A stretch of DNA of 64,000 nucleotides from positions 3,038,001 through 3,102,000 of the forward strand of contig NZ_CP014007.2 of NCBI RefSeq assembly GCF_001658025.2, written 5' to 3'. This DNA comes from Kosakonia oryzae (GTDB lineage: Bacteria > Pseudomonadota > Gammaproteobacteria > Enterobacterales > Enterobacteriaceae). Positions 18,804-27,829 of this stretch are shown piece after piece. The position numbers were made by a program, and so were the translations under genes. Under the pieces are notes generated by a model that was not told the DNA's origin, did no database searches, and saw nothing but the letters and a program-made list of their open reading frames with translations. Positions within the stretch are counted from its first letter, which is position 1. The number at the start of each line of letters is the position of its first letter.

Positions 18804-20360
18804 TTAACTAACCATTTCTTTAAGTTCGTCAAACGTCAATACTATGTGAGTGTCACTTACTCGCGCCAAATGTTTTTTATCGAGAAGGATTATTTTTATA
18901 AAATCATAGTTGTTTCTAAATTCAACTGTATTCATCAACCAATTGAATTTAGATTCTTGCTTATAGAAAAACAATTCTTGATCATCTTCATTAAGTTTGG
19001 ACGATAAATTGCGAATTTTATTTTCATCTACCCCATCTGTAAGTACCTTGCATTCAATTAATAATACAGTTCCGTTTTTGACTGCTAAACAATCAATCTC
19101 ACCAGGGATTTTTTCATTATTGATGTTTGTGAGTTTAGTTGGTGTTTCAACAAACCATGTGGCATTTTCACTAACTTTCCCAGCCCTAAAGTCATGTTCT
19201 TTTAAAAAGGAAATGACATCTTCTTCAAATTTATTTGACACTGCATTTTGAAAAATTCCCTGAGGTAAGTTTACACCCGCTGATTTTTCTGAGTAATTTA
19301 AAACAGATGACTCCAAAAACCAATTAAATGAATCACAAACTATAGTTACAGATGTGGCATATAGACCTTTTGAATTATTATCAATCCTAACTATAGGCCT
19401 TTCATTGATCATATTACTATTCCAATTGCCTATTCTTTTTTTGAACCACGGCCTTTGCCAAAAAAATGTCATATTTAATCTTTGCAAGTCCTTTTCAATG
19501 AGTGGAATATTTAATTCATTTAATATCATAGCGCAGTCATTAAGAATAACCACCCCTATATAATCCGAGTCTTCTATTGATTTCCTAACTGATGCTATAA
19601 AAACCAATAACTTTAAATATAAATAACTTTTTATCCAAAAATCTTTGGTTTCAACATGAAATGGAATATATTCAAAAGGTGTCTTCTTGAAAATATCAGG
19701 AATAGAATTATTTCTTGTATTAATAACATTAATTACACTTCGTAGAAAGTCTGAGTGTTTATTCAGAAACAAATCAGCACCGTACTTTCCTAGCCGTAAA
19801 CCTCTATGTTCTGACTTGTTAACACTCGATAGATCAATGGCTATCACTCTCAACCTATCAGATAATAGCGCGCCATAACAAGTTAGTTCTATTACTTCCT
19901 CAGGATGGATAATGATAAGATTTTTCAATCCAATTAAACTTTCTTTAAGCATGCAATATTCTATAAACTGAAAGACCTTGCTATTAGCAGAGCCTGTTCC
20001 AGTACTTATATTGCCGTATAAATAGCATAACGCGGATTTTGCTCCAATACCTAGATATGGCAAATCAAAATTACTATAATCTGTAGTGTAGTAATATTTA
20101 GATAAAATCTCGATAAGTTTGGGGATAGTACTATATGATTCAAGCTCAAGACTTATTCTTGCACACTTTTTATCAATTTTATCAATTATGTCATTCATGC
20201 ATTGAATGTCTTCAATGATTATTTTATCTTCGTTTTTCTTAAAAAGAAACCTGTACGGTTTTTCTACGGTAAGCAAAAGGTATTTTAAGAAAGATTCATG
20301 TGCTTCATATGACTGAGGATAAAGCCTAGAGTTAGTAAATATGGATTTTTCTCTTTTCAT
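18804..20360 (-). CDS. PD-(D/E)XK nuclease-like protein, candidate defence gene
   Basis: 518 residues from ATG 20360; a GTG at 20414 would add 18. The last about 140 residues form a PD-(D/E)XK core, numbered in the longer form: Glu398 (FEEDVISFL), Asp441 in PGEIDCL, Glu454-x-Lys456 in LLIECKV. The first about 390 residues match no domain I recognise. The gene is clearly AT-rich and lies alone at the prophage edge next to int, oriented toward it, a usual place for lysogenic-conversion or anti-phage cargo. Function is inferred only from the nuclease motif and position. Confidence 0.75.
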   Translation of the reverse strand: MKREKSIFTNSRLYPQSYEAHESFLKYLLLTVEKPYRFLFKKNEDKIIIEDIQCMNDIIDKIDKKCARISLELESYSTIPKLIEILSKYYYTTDYSNFDLPYLGIGAKSALCYLYGNISTGTGSANSKVFQFIEYCMLKESLIGLKNLIIIHPEEVIELTCYGALLSDRLRVIAIDLSSVNKSEHRGLRLGKYGADLFLNKHSDFLRSVINVINTRNNSIPDIFKKTPFEYIPFHVETKDFWIKSYLYLKLLVFIASVRKSIEDSDYIGVVILNDCAMILNELNIPLIEKDLQRLNMTFFWQRPWFKKRIGNWNSNMINERPIVRIDNNSKGLYATSVTIVCDSFNWFLESSVLNYSEKSAGVNLPQGIFQNAVSNKFEEDVISFLKEHDFRAGKVSENATWFVETPTKLTNINNEKIPGEIDCLAVKNGTVLLIECKVLTDGVDENKIRNLSSKLNEDDQELFFYKQESKFNWLMNTVEFRNNYDFIKIILLDKKHLARVSDTHIVLTFDELKEMVS

Positions 20361-20714
20361 GGTATGGAATCCAGTTTCATTTATTAATAACCTCAAGTCT
20401 AATGAAATAACCACACCGCTAAAATTAATTATAGTGTAATTATTTTACCTTGATGCCAAGTTTTAATCTCAGCCATGTACATCTTTACTTGATAATAATA
20501 CTTCTGATAGATGCGCATGTAAACTGACTTTACTCGGCAATTGTTGACACAGCGTTAAGGTGTATATGGTCGATGAATTATAAAGGGAGAGCCTGAACAT
20601 AATTTCTTTGGACGAACACCTTTAGATAGATACTCGTGCCCTGCCAACTTCCGCCTCTCGCTGTGAGTTCAACGGGTCGATGCAATGCTATCCTTATCCT
20701 TAATGAAGGTGTTG
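20361..20714. other. AT-rich gap without a recognised gene
   Basis: About 350 bp between the nuclease-like gene and the DUF1493 gene. It must hold the promoter of the nuclease-like gene on the minus strand. Nothing else is seen. Confidence 0.4.
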
Positions 20715-21056
20715 TCAGTCATACAACCAGCGACCCGCTTTGGCCGATTCAATAATCATTGCTACCGTTAGTGGTTTTATTTCTATCTCTGGTTTTTTCT
20801 GCCAGAACGGGTACTCATATTCAATATAATTACGGGTATCCATACCACTGTAATCAATATTGAAATGTGTGAACACGTCCAGGAGCATATCTTCCGCATC
20901 TTCCGGAACCAGCCGGAAATCATCGTTAAGCGTCCAGTCTTTGGTAATTTGCTTGTATCCGGGCTTAAACCAATGCGCTCTGATGGGGTAGCGTTCCATC
21001 AGATAATCAATTACTTCTTTTTCGAAATCGCGATCGGCCATTAGAAATACGTCCAT
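20715..21056 (-). CDS. DUF1493-family protein
   Basis: 113 residues. The segment DDFRLVPEDAEDMLLDVFTHF and the C-terminal KPLTVAMIIESAKAGRWLYD pattern are typical of the DUF1493 family, small acidic proteins of unknown role often found in enterobacterial prophages and islands. It overlaps the upstream gene by 16 bp, so the two form a pair. Located at the distal end of the tail-fibre region, a common place for lysogenic-conversion genes. Confidence 0.75.
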   Translation of the reverse strand: MDVFLMADRDFEKEVIDYLMERYPIRAHWFKPGYKQITKDWTLNDDFRLVPEDAEDMLLDVFTHFNIDYSGMDTRNYIEYEYPFWQKKPEIEIKPLTVAMIIESAKAGRWLYD

Positions 21057-21508
21057 TTAATGCGGTCCTGAGGTCTGGCAATGAGATTGTATTGTGTTCG
21101 TGTTTTGCTCATCACCTGCTGGACAGCCACTAAGGCCATCGCGTACCCAACGTAAGGAATATACCTGCCAACAAAGGTAGCAATCTTATTCGAGGGAACC
21201 ATTTTAAGAGAACGGAGTTTCCCCACGGGTGCCAGTGGCCGCCAGCCGAATGGGAAACGGGCATCTCTTAAAATCTTCCTGCTGACGATTGAGGCAATGC
21301 TGGTTCCCGGCGTATTCTGCCCCGCCGCCAGCTTCCCTGAAACCGGTATGTATGGCTGCCCGATAAGAACCATTGCAGCAGACGCAACATCTAAACCAAA
21401 ACTGTCCGCGAAGTTTTCAAGGAAGATAAGGTTAAACAACTCACCAGCGGATACATTAGTATGTCCGTGATAAAAGTAAGTTCCATTAAGCTCTTCCACC
21501 GTGTCCAT
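21041..21508 (-). CDS. STM2901-like small protein paired with DUF1493
   Basis: 155 residues from ATG 21508 (MDTVEELNGTYFYHG), chosen because AGGA lies at good spacing; an ATG three codons upstream is also possible. Resembles, from memory, the Salmonella STM2901-type proteins that accompany DUF1493 genes. A hydrophobic stretch (IPYVGYAMALVAVQQVM) near the C-terminus could associate with membrane. No catalytic motif is visible. Confidence 0.6.
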   Translation of the reverse strand: MDTVEELNGTYFYHGHTNVSAGELFNLIFLENFADSFGLDVASAAMVLIGQPYIPVSGKLAAGQNTPGTSIASIVSRKILRDARFPFGWRPLAPVGKLRSLKMVPSNKIATFVGRYIPYVGYAMALVAVQQVMSKTRTQYNLIARPQDRIKWTYF

Positions 21509-21651
21509 CAGCTTCATCCTGTTGAAGGCCTTACTGGATGAAAATACTGATAGAAAATTGCCATAGTGTCCAGTCGTTGATTAACGAACCAACAACCCGA
21601 ATCACCAGGCAACCGCACCAGCGCGCATAAGTTATGATGCGGCAACCAAGA

Positions 21652-22326
21652 TCAGCTCAGTGCATTCAGCACCATATTCTCGTCAGTAAAAATATGCTCG
21701 TAATACTTCCCGTTCTGCTGGCTGTGCCAGCGCCAGCGGATACCGATCTGCCTGCCATAAAAGGCCGTATAATCATACCATCCGTATTTGATATACATCT
21801 CTGTGCCGGTACTGCTGGATGATAACTGGCTTATCCAGTCGCGCGGCGGTGGACAGTGGTTGGACGGGTTAACCGCAACGGTTACCCCATTCATCCGGGT
21901 ATTGGTCACCACGCCATCTTTAAGCTCTACCTTAGTCCACATCTCATCCGATGTACCCGTGGACCAGACGCCAAAGGGCAGCACCTCCTGTGTATCGATG
22001 GCAATGATATCCAGCGCTGACCAGTCCACATCCGTATTACTGGAGGCGAGGTTTACCTTGAGGGGAATGACCAGTTTGTTTATTTTCCAGGCGTTCTGCG
22101 TAGCGCTTTCTGAGGTTCGGGAAAGGGTCAGCGTCGGAATGGTGGCTCCAGCCATGTCATAATCCGCAGCCGGATCCACATAAACGACAGAAGGAAACAC
22201 TTTCCTGAATGTCCCGCCGTCGTTCACCCATGCTGCGATCACGGATTTAAATTCGCCGCCCTCGTTGATATTCAGCGCGCTGACAGGGGCGAAATCGCCC
22301 CCTGCAGTTTTACGGTAAATGGGCAT
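21652..22326 (-). CDS. Phage tail-fibre-associated protein, unknown
   Basis: 224 residues starting MPIYRKTAGGDFAPVSALN. The N-terminal 45 residues read like the GGxF(K/R) beta-repeat found at the start of phage tail-tip and collar proteins. The rest is beta-rich and unknown. It follows the second fibre gene by 3 bp and is the last gene of the late operon, so a fibre tip or receptor-binding accessory role is likely. Confidence 0.6.
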   Translation of the reverse strand: MPIYRKTAGGDFAPVSALNINEGGEFKSVIAAWVNDGGTFRKVFPSVVYVDPAADYDMAGATIPTLTLSRTSESATQNAWKINKLVIPLKVNLASSNTDVDWSALDIIAIDTQEVLPFGVWSTGTSDEMWTKVELKDGVVTNTRMNGVTVAVNPSNHCPPPRDWISQLSSSSTGTEMYIKYGWYDYTAFYGRQIGIRWRWHSQQNGKYYEHIFTDENMVLNALS

Positions 22327-22329
22327 GGT

Positions 22330-24390
22330 TCAGCTTTCCTCAATCTGGTACCAGATATGACCAGCAGCGTATCCGCTCGAGTCTGCGGGGGCCGTATCGG
22401 TCGATATGGTGTAACTCACCCCGATGTTTTGCCGCGCCGTTGCAGCATCGGCCACGTCAGAGAGGTTATTTGCAGCTTCCAGATAATCCCCCGAACCATT
22501 TAATGACCAGTTACTGAATACCGGCGTGGCCACCGTAGTGTCCTCGCAGTAGCGGTGATGAACGTCCGTGGTGTTGTACGGGTAGTAAATCTGCCGGATG
22601 CCGGTTTCCGTGGTCCGGATAACGTCCAGCATGCCCGCCAGTGACACGGGATAATGCCGCTCCGAGGTGGCGTTGCCCGTCAGGGACTGGAACTTACGCC
22701 CCGGAGAAACCACAGTGTTCAAATCCGCCGTGCCGAGCGATTGCGTGTCCTGAGGAACGGCACCCGTGTCGGCCGCCGTCAGGGTATCTTTCGTTGCCAG
22801 CGCCCCCAGCCCCAGATTTTCGCGCGCTTCCGCCTGCGCATCCCCGCCGCTGGCCGCTATTTCGGACAGGTTGTTGACGATCAGAAGACGGGTTTCCTGG
22901 ATAACTTCTTCCGTTGCCGTGATTGTGATCGAATCCGTGACGCCGGAACTGGCTCCGGTCAGTGACAGTGTGGCCGTACCCGCACCACTGACCGTCAGCG
23001 TACCATCAGCGGATAATGTCGCCACAGATGCATCCGTGGACGCAGAGTTAACCGTCTCTGTGTAATTCGCCGGAGAATAGTTGATGGTCAGGGGATAGCT
23101 GTTACCTGCCAGCAGGCCAGCCGGTACTGCACCGATGTCGATCGAGGTCAGGTAAAGCTGTTGCGTGACAGCGGCTGTTGCCGTCAGACCGGTGGAGATA
23201 CTGGCGATTATGGTCTGGGTGCCGGATTTCCCCGCCGTCGCGGTATACAGCCCGCTGTTGTTGATACTGCCCAGCGATGGATCTGACACCGCCCATGATA
23301 CCGGATAACCCGCCGCCAGCGCCGACGGCAAAATCGTGCCGGTAAACTGCCGCGTAGTTCCCGCATTCATCGTCACCGAAGCGGGGCTGATAACAATGGC
23401 AGAGGGTGTTTCCGCGCCCGCTTCCGATTCAGCCTTATCCGTCTTGATGATGTACATCGCCGCGACGTTTTTCGGGCGGGTTTCGTCTGATACTCTCGCT
23501 CCCCCCCAGTACGCATTGACCTGCCCGGTTCTGGCCGAGTAGGTTCTGATATCTTCCCCACCCGGAGTGTTGCGGGTTGGTGCACCGGGAACGCCGTCAT
23601 GAAAACCGGTTTCCGCGCCTGCAAAATGCGTATGGTCCTGCATGGCATCCTGCTGAACGGACAGGATAGTGCGCGAACTGTCAGGATCAATCGAGGAACC
23701 ATGTGCCCAGGCTCGCACAAACCGTCCGCGCCAGTCCGGTACGCGTCCGGATGGGTACAGCACAGCCAGTTCAGGGTTCTCTGCGGTATCGAACGTCTGG
23801 CCGTTCAGTTCCAGCCAGCCATCAGGCGGCGTGGTGTTTCCCCACAGGATGATTGCCCCGACCGGCAAAATATACGGAGCCATTGCTGTGGTAATGGTTT
23901 GATGTAATTGGTCATCCAGATAGTCGGCCAGTTGTTTTACCCGGCGTGGCGTCATTACCTGCACGCTGCCATCACCGGCCAGAGCTTCCTGTTCGGTTGC
24001 CTCACGCTGAATATACAATTGCCATTTCGTCGCATCAGCACCCGGCGTTGCGCTGTTGTTGCTGACCAGCGACAGGTACAGTTCGCCATTATAATCCACC
24101 ACCACGCCCGCATCGTAACCGAAAGAAGCCCCGTTATTGTTCGCGGTAGTAATCCACTCGGGATAGCCGTTCGTCTGGTACTGACGAATCGCGCCAGTAA
24201 TGGCGTTCAGCACCGCGTTCATGGCCTCGCGCTCAACGGGTTTTGCATTGGCATCCGCACCGGGATCTTTTGCGTAGTCAGGCCCCCAGCCAGAGGGATA
24301 ACTTACCGCACCGTTACCTGGTGCAACGTCCGGGATGGTCTGTCGATCACCGACCGATGCGAACGGTACACGGAAAAATTTCTGATCCAT
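22330..24390 (-). CDS. Tail fibre with collar domain and two Ig-like domains
   Basis: 686 residues. An N-terminal virion-attachment region (1-170) is followed by a phage tail collar domain (about 175-250, GAIILWGNTTPPDGWLELNG), completed by VAAMYIIKTD near 310. Two BIG2/Ig-like domains follow (about 330-410 and 413-494), then a C-terminal fibre part (500-686) with a GLGALATKD repeat and a pyocin-knob-like stretch ending in FSNWSLNG. Ig-like domains on virions usually give weak cell-surface binding. An intrinsic terminator separates it from the upstream fibre gene. Confidence 0.82.
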   Translation of the reverse strand: MDQKFFRVPFASVGDRQTIPDVAPGNGAVSYPSGWGPDYAKDPGADANAKPVEREAMNAVLNAITGAIRQYQTNGYPEWITTANNNGASFGYDAGVVVDYNGELYLSLVSNNSATPGADATKWQLYIQREATEQEALAGDGSVQVMTPRRVKQLADYLDDQLHQTITTAMAPYILPVGAIILWGNTTPPDGWLELNGQTFDTAENPELAVLYPSGRVPDWRGRFVRAWAHGSSIDPDSSRTILSVQQDAMQDHTHFAGAETGFHDGVPGAPTRNTPGGEDIRTYSARTGQVNAYWGGARVSDETRPKNVAAMYIIKTDKAESEAGAETPSAIVISPASVTMNAGTTRQFTGTILPSALAAGYPVSWAVSDPSLGSINNSGLYTATAGKSGTQTIIASISTGLTATAAVTQQLYLTSIDIGAVPAGLLAGNSYPLTINYSPANYTETVNSASTDASVATLSADGTLTVSGAGTATLSLTGASSGVTDSITITATEEVIQETRLLIVNNLSEIAASGGDAQAEARENLGLGALATKDTLTAADTGAVPQDTQSLGTADLNTVVSPGRKFQSLTGNATSERHYPVSLAGMLDVIRTTETGIRQIYYPYNTTDVHHRYCEDTTVATPVFSNWSLNGSGDYLEAANNLSDVADAATARQNIGVSYTISTDTAPADSSGYAAGHIWYQIEES

Positions 24391-24397
24391 TCAGTAC

Positions 24398-24430
24398 TCC
24401 AGAAAATAAAAAAGACCGCGATATGCGGCC
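24398..24430 (-). terminator. Intrinsic terminator between fibre genes
   Basis: On the minus strand, GGCCGC-ATATC-GCGGTC is followed by TTTTTTATTTT. It lies inside the late operon, so read-through or antitermination is needed to express the downstream fibre. Confidence 0.7.
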
Positions 24431-24462
24431 TGAAGATGTGTTGAGTGGGTTGTTAGCGGTGG

Positions 24463-26925
24463 TTAGTCCGGGATTTGATACGCCAGTTTGTAATCACCGG
24501 CAGTGGTGGTTTTGAAACTGACACTGTCCGCATACCAGCGGATTTCCACTTCCGCGGGCGTCTGTAACTTCCAGGCAGAAACTTCGTTCACATTAAGCAC
24601 GTTGCTGGCGATTTCCGCTTTATCGGCTGCCGCATCGGCAATATGCAACGCATACGCAAAAGCCAGCCGGTCAGGCACACCCGCAGGCCACAGTTGCGCC
24701 CACTGGGCGGCAGTGAGGGCTGGCACTGCCGCCGCGGTCATTCCCTGAGCGATTAATTTTTCGGCCCCCGCCGTATCGGCAGTCAGTGCCCCGATACTGA
24801 CCCATGTAGTTCCGTCAAAAACAACGTAGTCGGTTAAATCCCTGGTCACGGCCACCCGTGCAGCGCCAGCGCCGGACAGGCTGGCTGTGATGGTCGAGCT
24901 GTTGATCGTGCTCCATGCTGACGCGCCTGTCAGTTCCAGCGGCAACACAATCTGGTCGTCGGGGGTTAACACCCCGCTAATCTCCACACTTTCGCCGGTA
25001 ACCACTTTGTATGAATCCCCCAGTTGCTGCTGCATAGCCTCCGTCAGGGTAACGCTGGCCACGCCCTGATTTGCAATGACGGTACTGTCAATCGCGCCTG
25101 CAACCTCTGACAGCGCGCCGCTGACCACAGTGTAATATTTACCGTCACTGCTATTTAACAGGAACCGGGTGGAGGGATCGCCCAGCAACTCGAGTTCACC
25201 CAGTGTCACAGACCCGGACTGGAATACGGCGGTCACCGTTAACCGGTAATAAAGCCAGGCGGCCGGCGCCGGAATAGTGACTGTTGTCTGCGCATCACCG
25301 ACGTTACTGGTGCTTGTCCCGTTGGCCAGCAAAGTAAAGTTTGTGCCGTCATTGCTTCCGTACAGGGCAAATGTTCTGGGGTTATTCTGGAAGGGCTGTG
25401 ACACAGTCCGGTTTGTGATCCTGAAGCGGTTCACTTTTTTGGCTTCAGGTAATTTGATCTGAATCCACTGCGTCGGGCCGGATAATGTCACCCATGCAGT
25501 AGTGGCTACCCGGTCAAATGCCGAATAAGCCGGAGAGCCTGAATCATACACACTGCTTGCGCTCACCGTATATCCGGCAGGTGCGTTGTTGGCTGTCATT
25601 TTGGGAACGATGCTGTTGTCCGCATTGGTGGACAGGACGAGGGATTTTCCCTTTTTAAGCACCTCCGCACTGAACAGCCCCCCATCCGCGGCAGTGACGT
25701 AATTTAACTGCGTGATCAGCCCCATTTTAGCGTTAAAGACGATATCCGCTGTGGTATTAAAACTGGCCTCACTGCCTGCGGAAAAAGCGTCCTGAGTGTA
25801 CGACTTATTCTGCTGCCCTTGCTCGGACTTCAGCGCATACGCGCATAAATTAAAACCGGACTGTGGGGCAAAACTGAAGGAATGCACCTGGCCTGCCGTG
25901 GCACCGGCGCGGTCAACAACGATATAACCGCCTCCGCCCCCCGCACCGCTGCCGGATGCGCTGATAATGGTTTTCCCGCTGACCGGGCTTTGTCCCAGCG
26001 TGACGCCGGGACCGGCTTCCAGTGAGTTAACAATAAGTGCCTGCGTCTGCTGTGTGAAATCAGAAATGTCGGCAACGGCGTGCGTGTGCTGTGCGGCAGC
26101 AGCCCCCATCTGCGCCGGCGTCGGCGCCAGGTTACCGGAGCCGGTCAACGACAGACCGAACAGCGAGCGGATGTTGCTCCCGGACATCAGCGTGTCCTGC
26201 TTTGCGCTCCACGCCGATTTCTCTGCCGGGGTGACAAATTTCCGCTCAGCCGTCTCGTTAATCTGGTCAGCGCTGTAATCCCCCGCCTGTGCCGTCACGG
26301 CCCCGGTACGCCCGAATACAGATGACACGCCGGAAACCGTGGCTGACTGTCCCTGCACCCAGTTAGCGGCCACCGCGGGATTATCTCCGCCATTGAGATA
26401 AAACAGCGTGTCGATATCCGCCTGAGCGCAGATGGTGAGGTTTGCCGACGACGCCAGCGCCAGACGTGCGGCCTGGTCAGCAACAACGACATAACGCGAT
26501 GCGATGGTGGAGAGTTGCGCCGCTGGGATTTTTCCGGACGCGTCCAGTTGCAGCCAGCCGTTGGCGGTGTTCGCGAGTGACACCTCAACATAGCGCACAT
26601 CACCGCGCGCCTCGTTGAAATACTGAGGATGCGGGTCAGCATCGTTTTCGTGCGCCGTCAGCAGGCTGTCCGCCGTTCCCGCCGGATCCGCGCCGATATC
26701 ATTCACGGTCAGCGTGACGGTACCGGATTTACCGTTGACGGAACGCACCTGCGCCGTCAGCAGGTTATCAACGCGCTGTTTCAGCCATTTCGTGCGGTTC
26801 GCCAGCCGCTGCGCCTGCTCGTTGTCCGGGCCGATATCCACACCATCATATCCGCGCGCGGGCGTATCCAGCTCCAGCAGCGGGATGTCGGCGGTGAATT
26901 CATTCAGTTCGGTGATACTCGGCAT
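24463..26925 (-). CDS. Tail fibre with F5/8-type C (discoidin) domain
   Basis: 820 residues. The N-terminus (1-110) is of the baseplate-attachment type, with RTKWLKQRVDNLL and DIGADPAGTADSLLTAHENDADPHPQY split over two conserved blocks. Fibre-shaft repeats follow (about 110-340) with a Gly-rich hinge (GSGAGGGGGY, 326-335). Residues about 442-582 form an F5/8C/discoidin carbohydrate-binding domain (YGSNDGTNFTLL, YYRLTV, LGELELLG). This is the likely main receptor-binding fibre. It starts 1 bp after the end of the DUF2612 gene. Confidence 0.82.
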   Translation of the reverse strand: MPSITELNEFTADIPLLELDTPARGYDGVDIGPDNEQAQRLANRTKWLKQRVDNLLTAQVRSVNGKSGTVTLTVNDIGADPAGTADSLLTAHENDADPHPQYFNEARGDVRYVEVSLANTANGWLQLDASGKIPAAQLSTIASRYVVVADQAARLALASSANLTICAQADIDTLFYLNGGDNPAVAANWVQGQSATVSGVSSVFGRTGAVTAQAGDYSADQINETAERKFVTPAEKSAWSAKQDTLMSGSNIRSLFGLSLTGSGNLAPTPAQMGAAAAQHTHAVADISDFTQQTQALIVNSLEAGPGVTLGQSPVSGKTIISASGSGAGGGGGYIVVDRAGATAGQVHSFSFAPQSGFNLCAYALKSEQGQQNKSYTQDAFSAGSEASFNTTADIVFNAKMGLITQLNYVTAADGGLFSAEVLKKGKSLVLSTNADNSIVPKMTANNAPAGYTVSASSVYDSGSPAYSAFDRVATTAWVTLSGPTQWIQIKLPEAKKVNRFRITNRTVSQPFQNNPRTFALYGSNDGTNFTLLANGTSTSNVGDAQTTVTIPAPAAWLYYRLTVTAVFQSGSVTLGELELLGDPSTRFLLNSSDGKYYTVVSGALSEVAGAIDSTVIANQGVASVTLTEAMQQQLGDSYKVVTGESVEISGVLTPDDQIVLPLELTGASAWSTINSSTITASLSGAGAARVAVTRDLTDYVVFDGTTWVSIGALTADTAGAEKLIAQGMTAAAVPALTAAQWAQLWPAGVPDRLAFAYALHIADAAADKAEIASNVLNVNEVSAWKLQTPAEVEIRWYADSVSFKTTTAGDYKLAYQIPD

Positions 26926-26926
26926 G

Positions 26927-27829
26927 TCAACCTCTGTGGGTGTGCAGGCCGTTATGCGTCACGGCCCCGTTGTGAAAAATGTTCGTTGTTACTTCTGCAC
27001 TCTCAACGCTTTCCCATTCGCAGAGCGGCGTCCAGACTTGCGCGCGGGCGATGACGCTGAACGGCTCAGCGACCGGCGGTGTGACGGTAAACCGCCCTTC
27101 TGTATCAGTGATCGCGCTCTGATATGTGCTGGCACCGGATGCGGTGTAAATCAGTGTCACATCGATATCTGAAACGCTGACACCCGGATTTGCCGTCAGC
27201 GTGCCGGATACCACATCACCGGACCAGATAATCACCAGTTGCAGCCCGGCATAAAATTTAACGCCATCACCGTGCCAGAACGGCGCGCGGAAATTGCTGT
27301 AGTGCTGGCTGAAACCGAAAGGCCTGTAAGTCAGGGTGCGGGCCTGTCTCATCCCGACACCCTGCGGGCGTGGTATCAGATCGTAATCAGCGACGAGTTT
27401 TTGCGAACCAACATCCAGATATTCGAAAAATACCGGACGCATGGCCATGTCCTGGCCATCCAGTATTCGCGCCGCCGTATTCAGGATGTAATCAGTGGCG
27501 CGTTTGATTTCATCAATCGTCGCGATGCTGTTGTTTTTGAATATTTTTGCTTTGATCATCCGGCGGAAAAGGTCATCACTCACCGCCGCAGGGACGCATA
27601 CCGGGTAAAATGTCCCGACCGGCCGTTTGGTGTACCCCGCAATGCGGCCGCAAATATCGAGTTGCTCACCTTCCGCGCTGTCGATATCCAGCATGACCTG
27701 TATTTTTGCCAGCTGATCCTCAATGCTGGCCTGCGCGATATCCGGCAGCGCCAGCAGCAGCGCAATCAGTTTTGGCGCGTTTTTGTACTGCCAGTAAGCT
27801 CGCGTCAGCGCCTTATTACGGTGTTGCAT
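26927..27829 (-). CDS. DUF2612-type baseplate protein
   Basis: 300 residues from ATG 27829, preceded by GAGGTG; a TTG four codons upstream is less likely. The segments IQVMLDIDSAEGEQLDICGR and FFEYLDVGSQKL are of the DUF2612 kind, which follow baseplate J in contractile phages and play the P2 gpI-like role of joining fibres to the baseplate. The C-terminal 90 residues contain a carboxypeptidase-regulatory-like beta sandwich (SGTLTANPG...DTEGRFTVTPP). Confidence 0.72.
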   Translation of the reverse strand: MQHRNKALTRAYWQYKNAPKLIALLLALPDIAQASIEDQLAKIQVMLDIDSAEGEQLDICGRIAGYTKRPVGTFYPVCVPAAVSDDLFRRMIKAKIFKNNSIATIDEIKRATDYILNTAARILDGQDMAMRPVFFEYLDVGSQKLVADYDLIPRPQGVGMRQARTLTYRPFGFSQHYSNFRAPFWHGDGVKFYAGLQLVIIWSGDVVSGTLTANPGVSVSDIDVTLIYTASGASTYQSAITDTEGRFTVTPPVAEPFSVIARAQVWTPLCEWESVESAEVTTNIFHNGAVTHNGLHTHRG

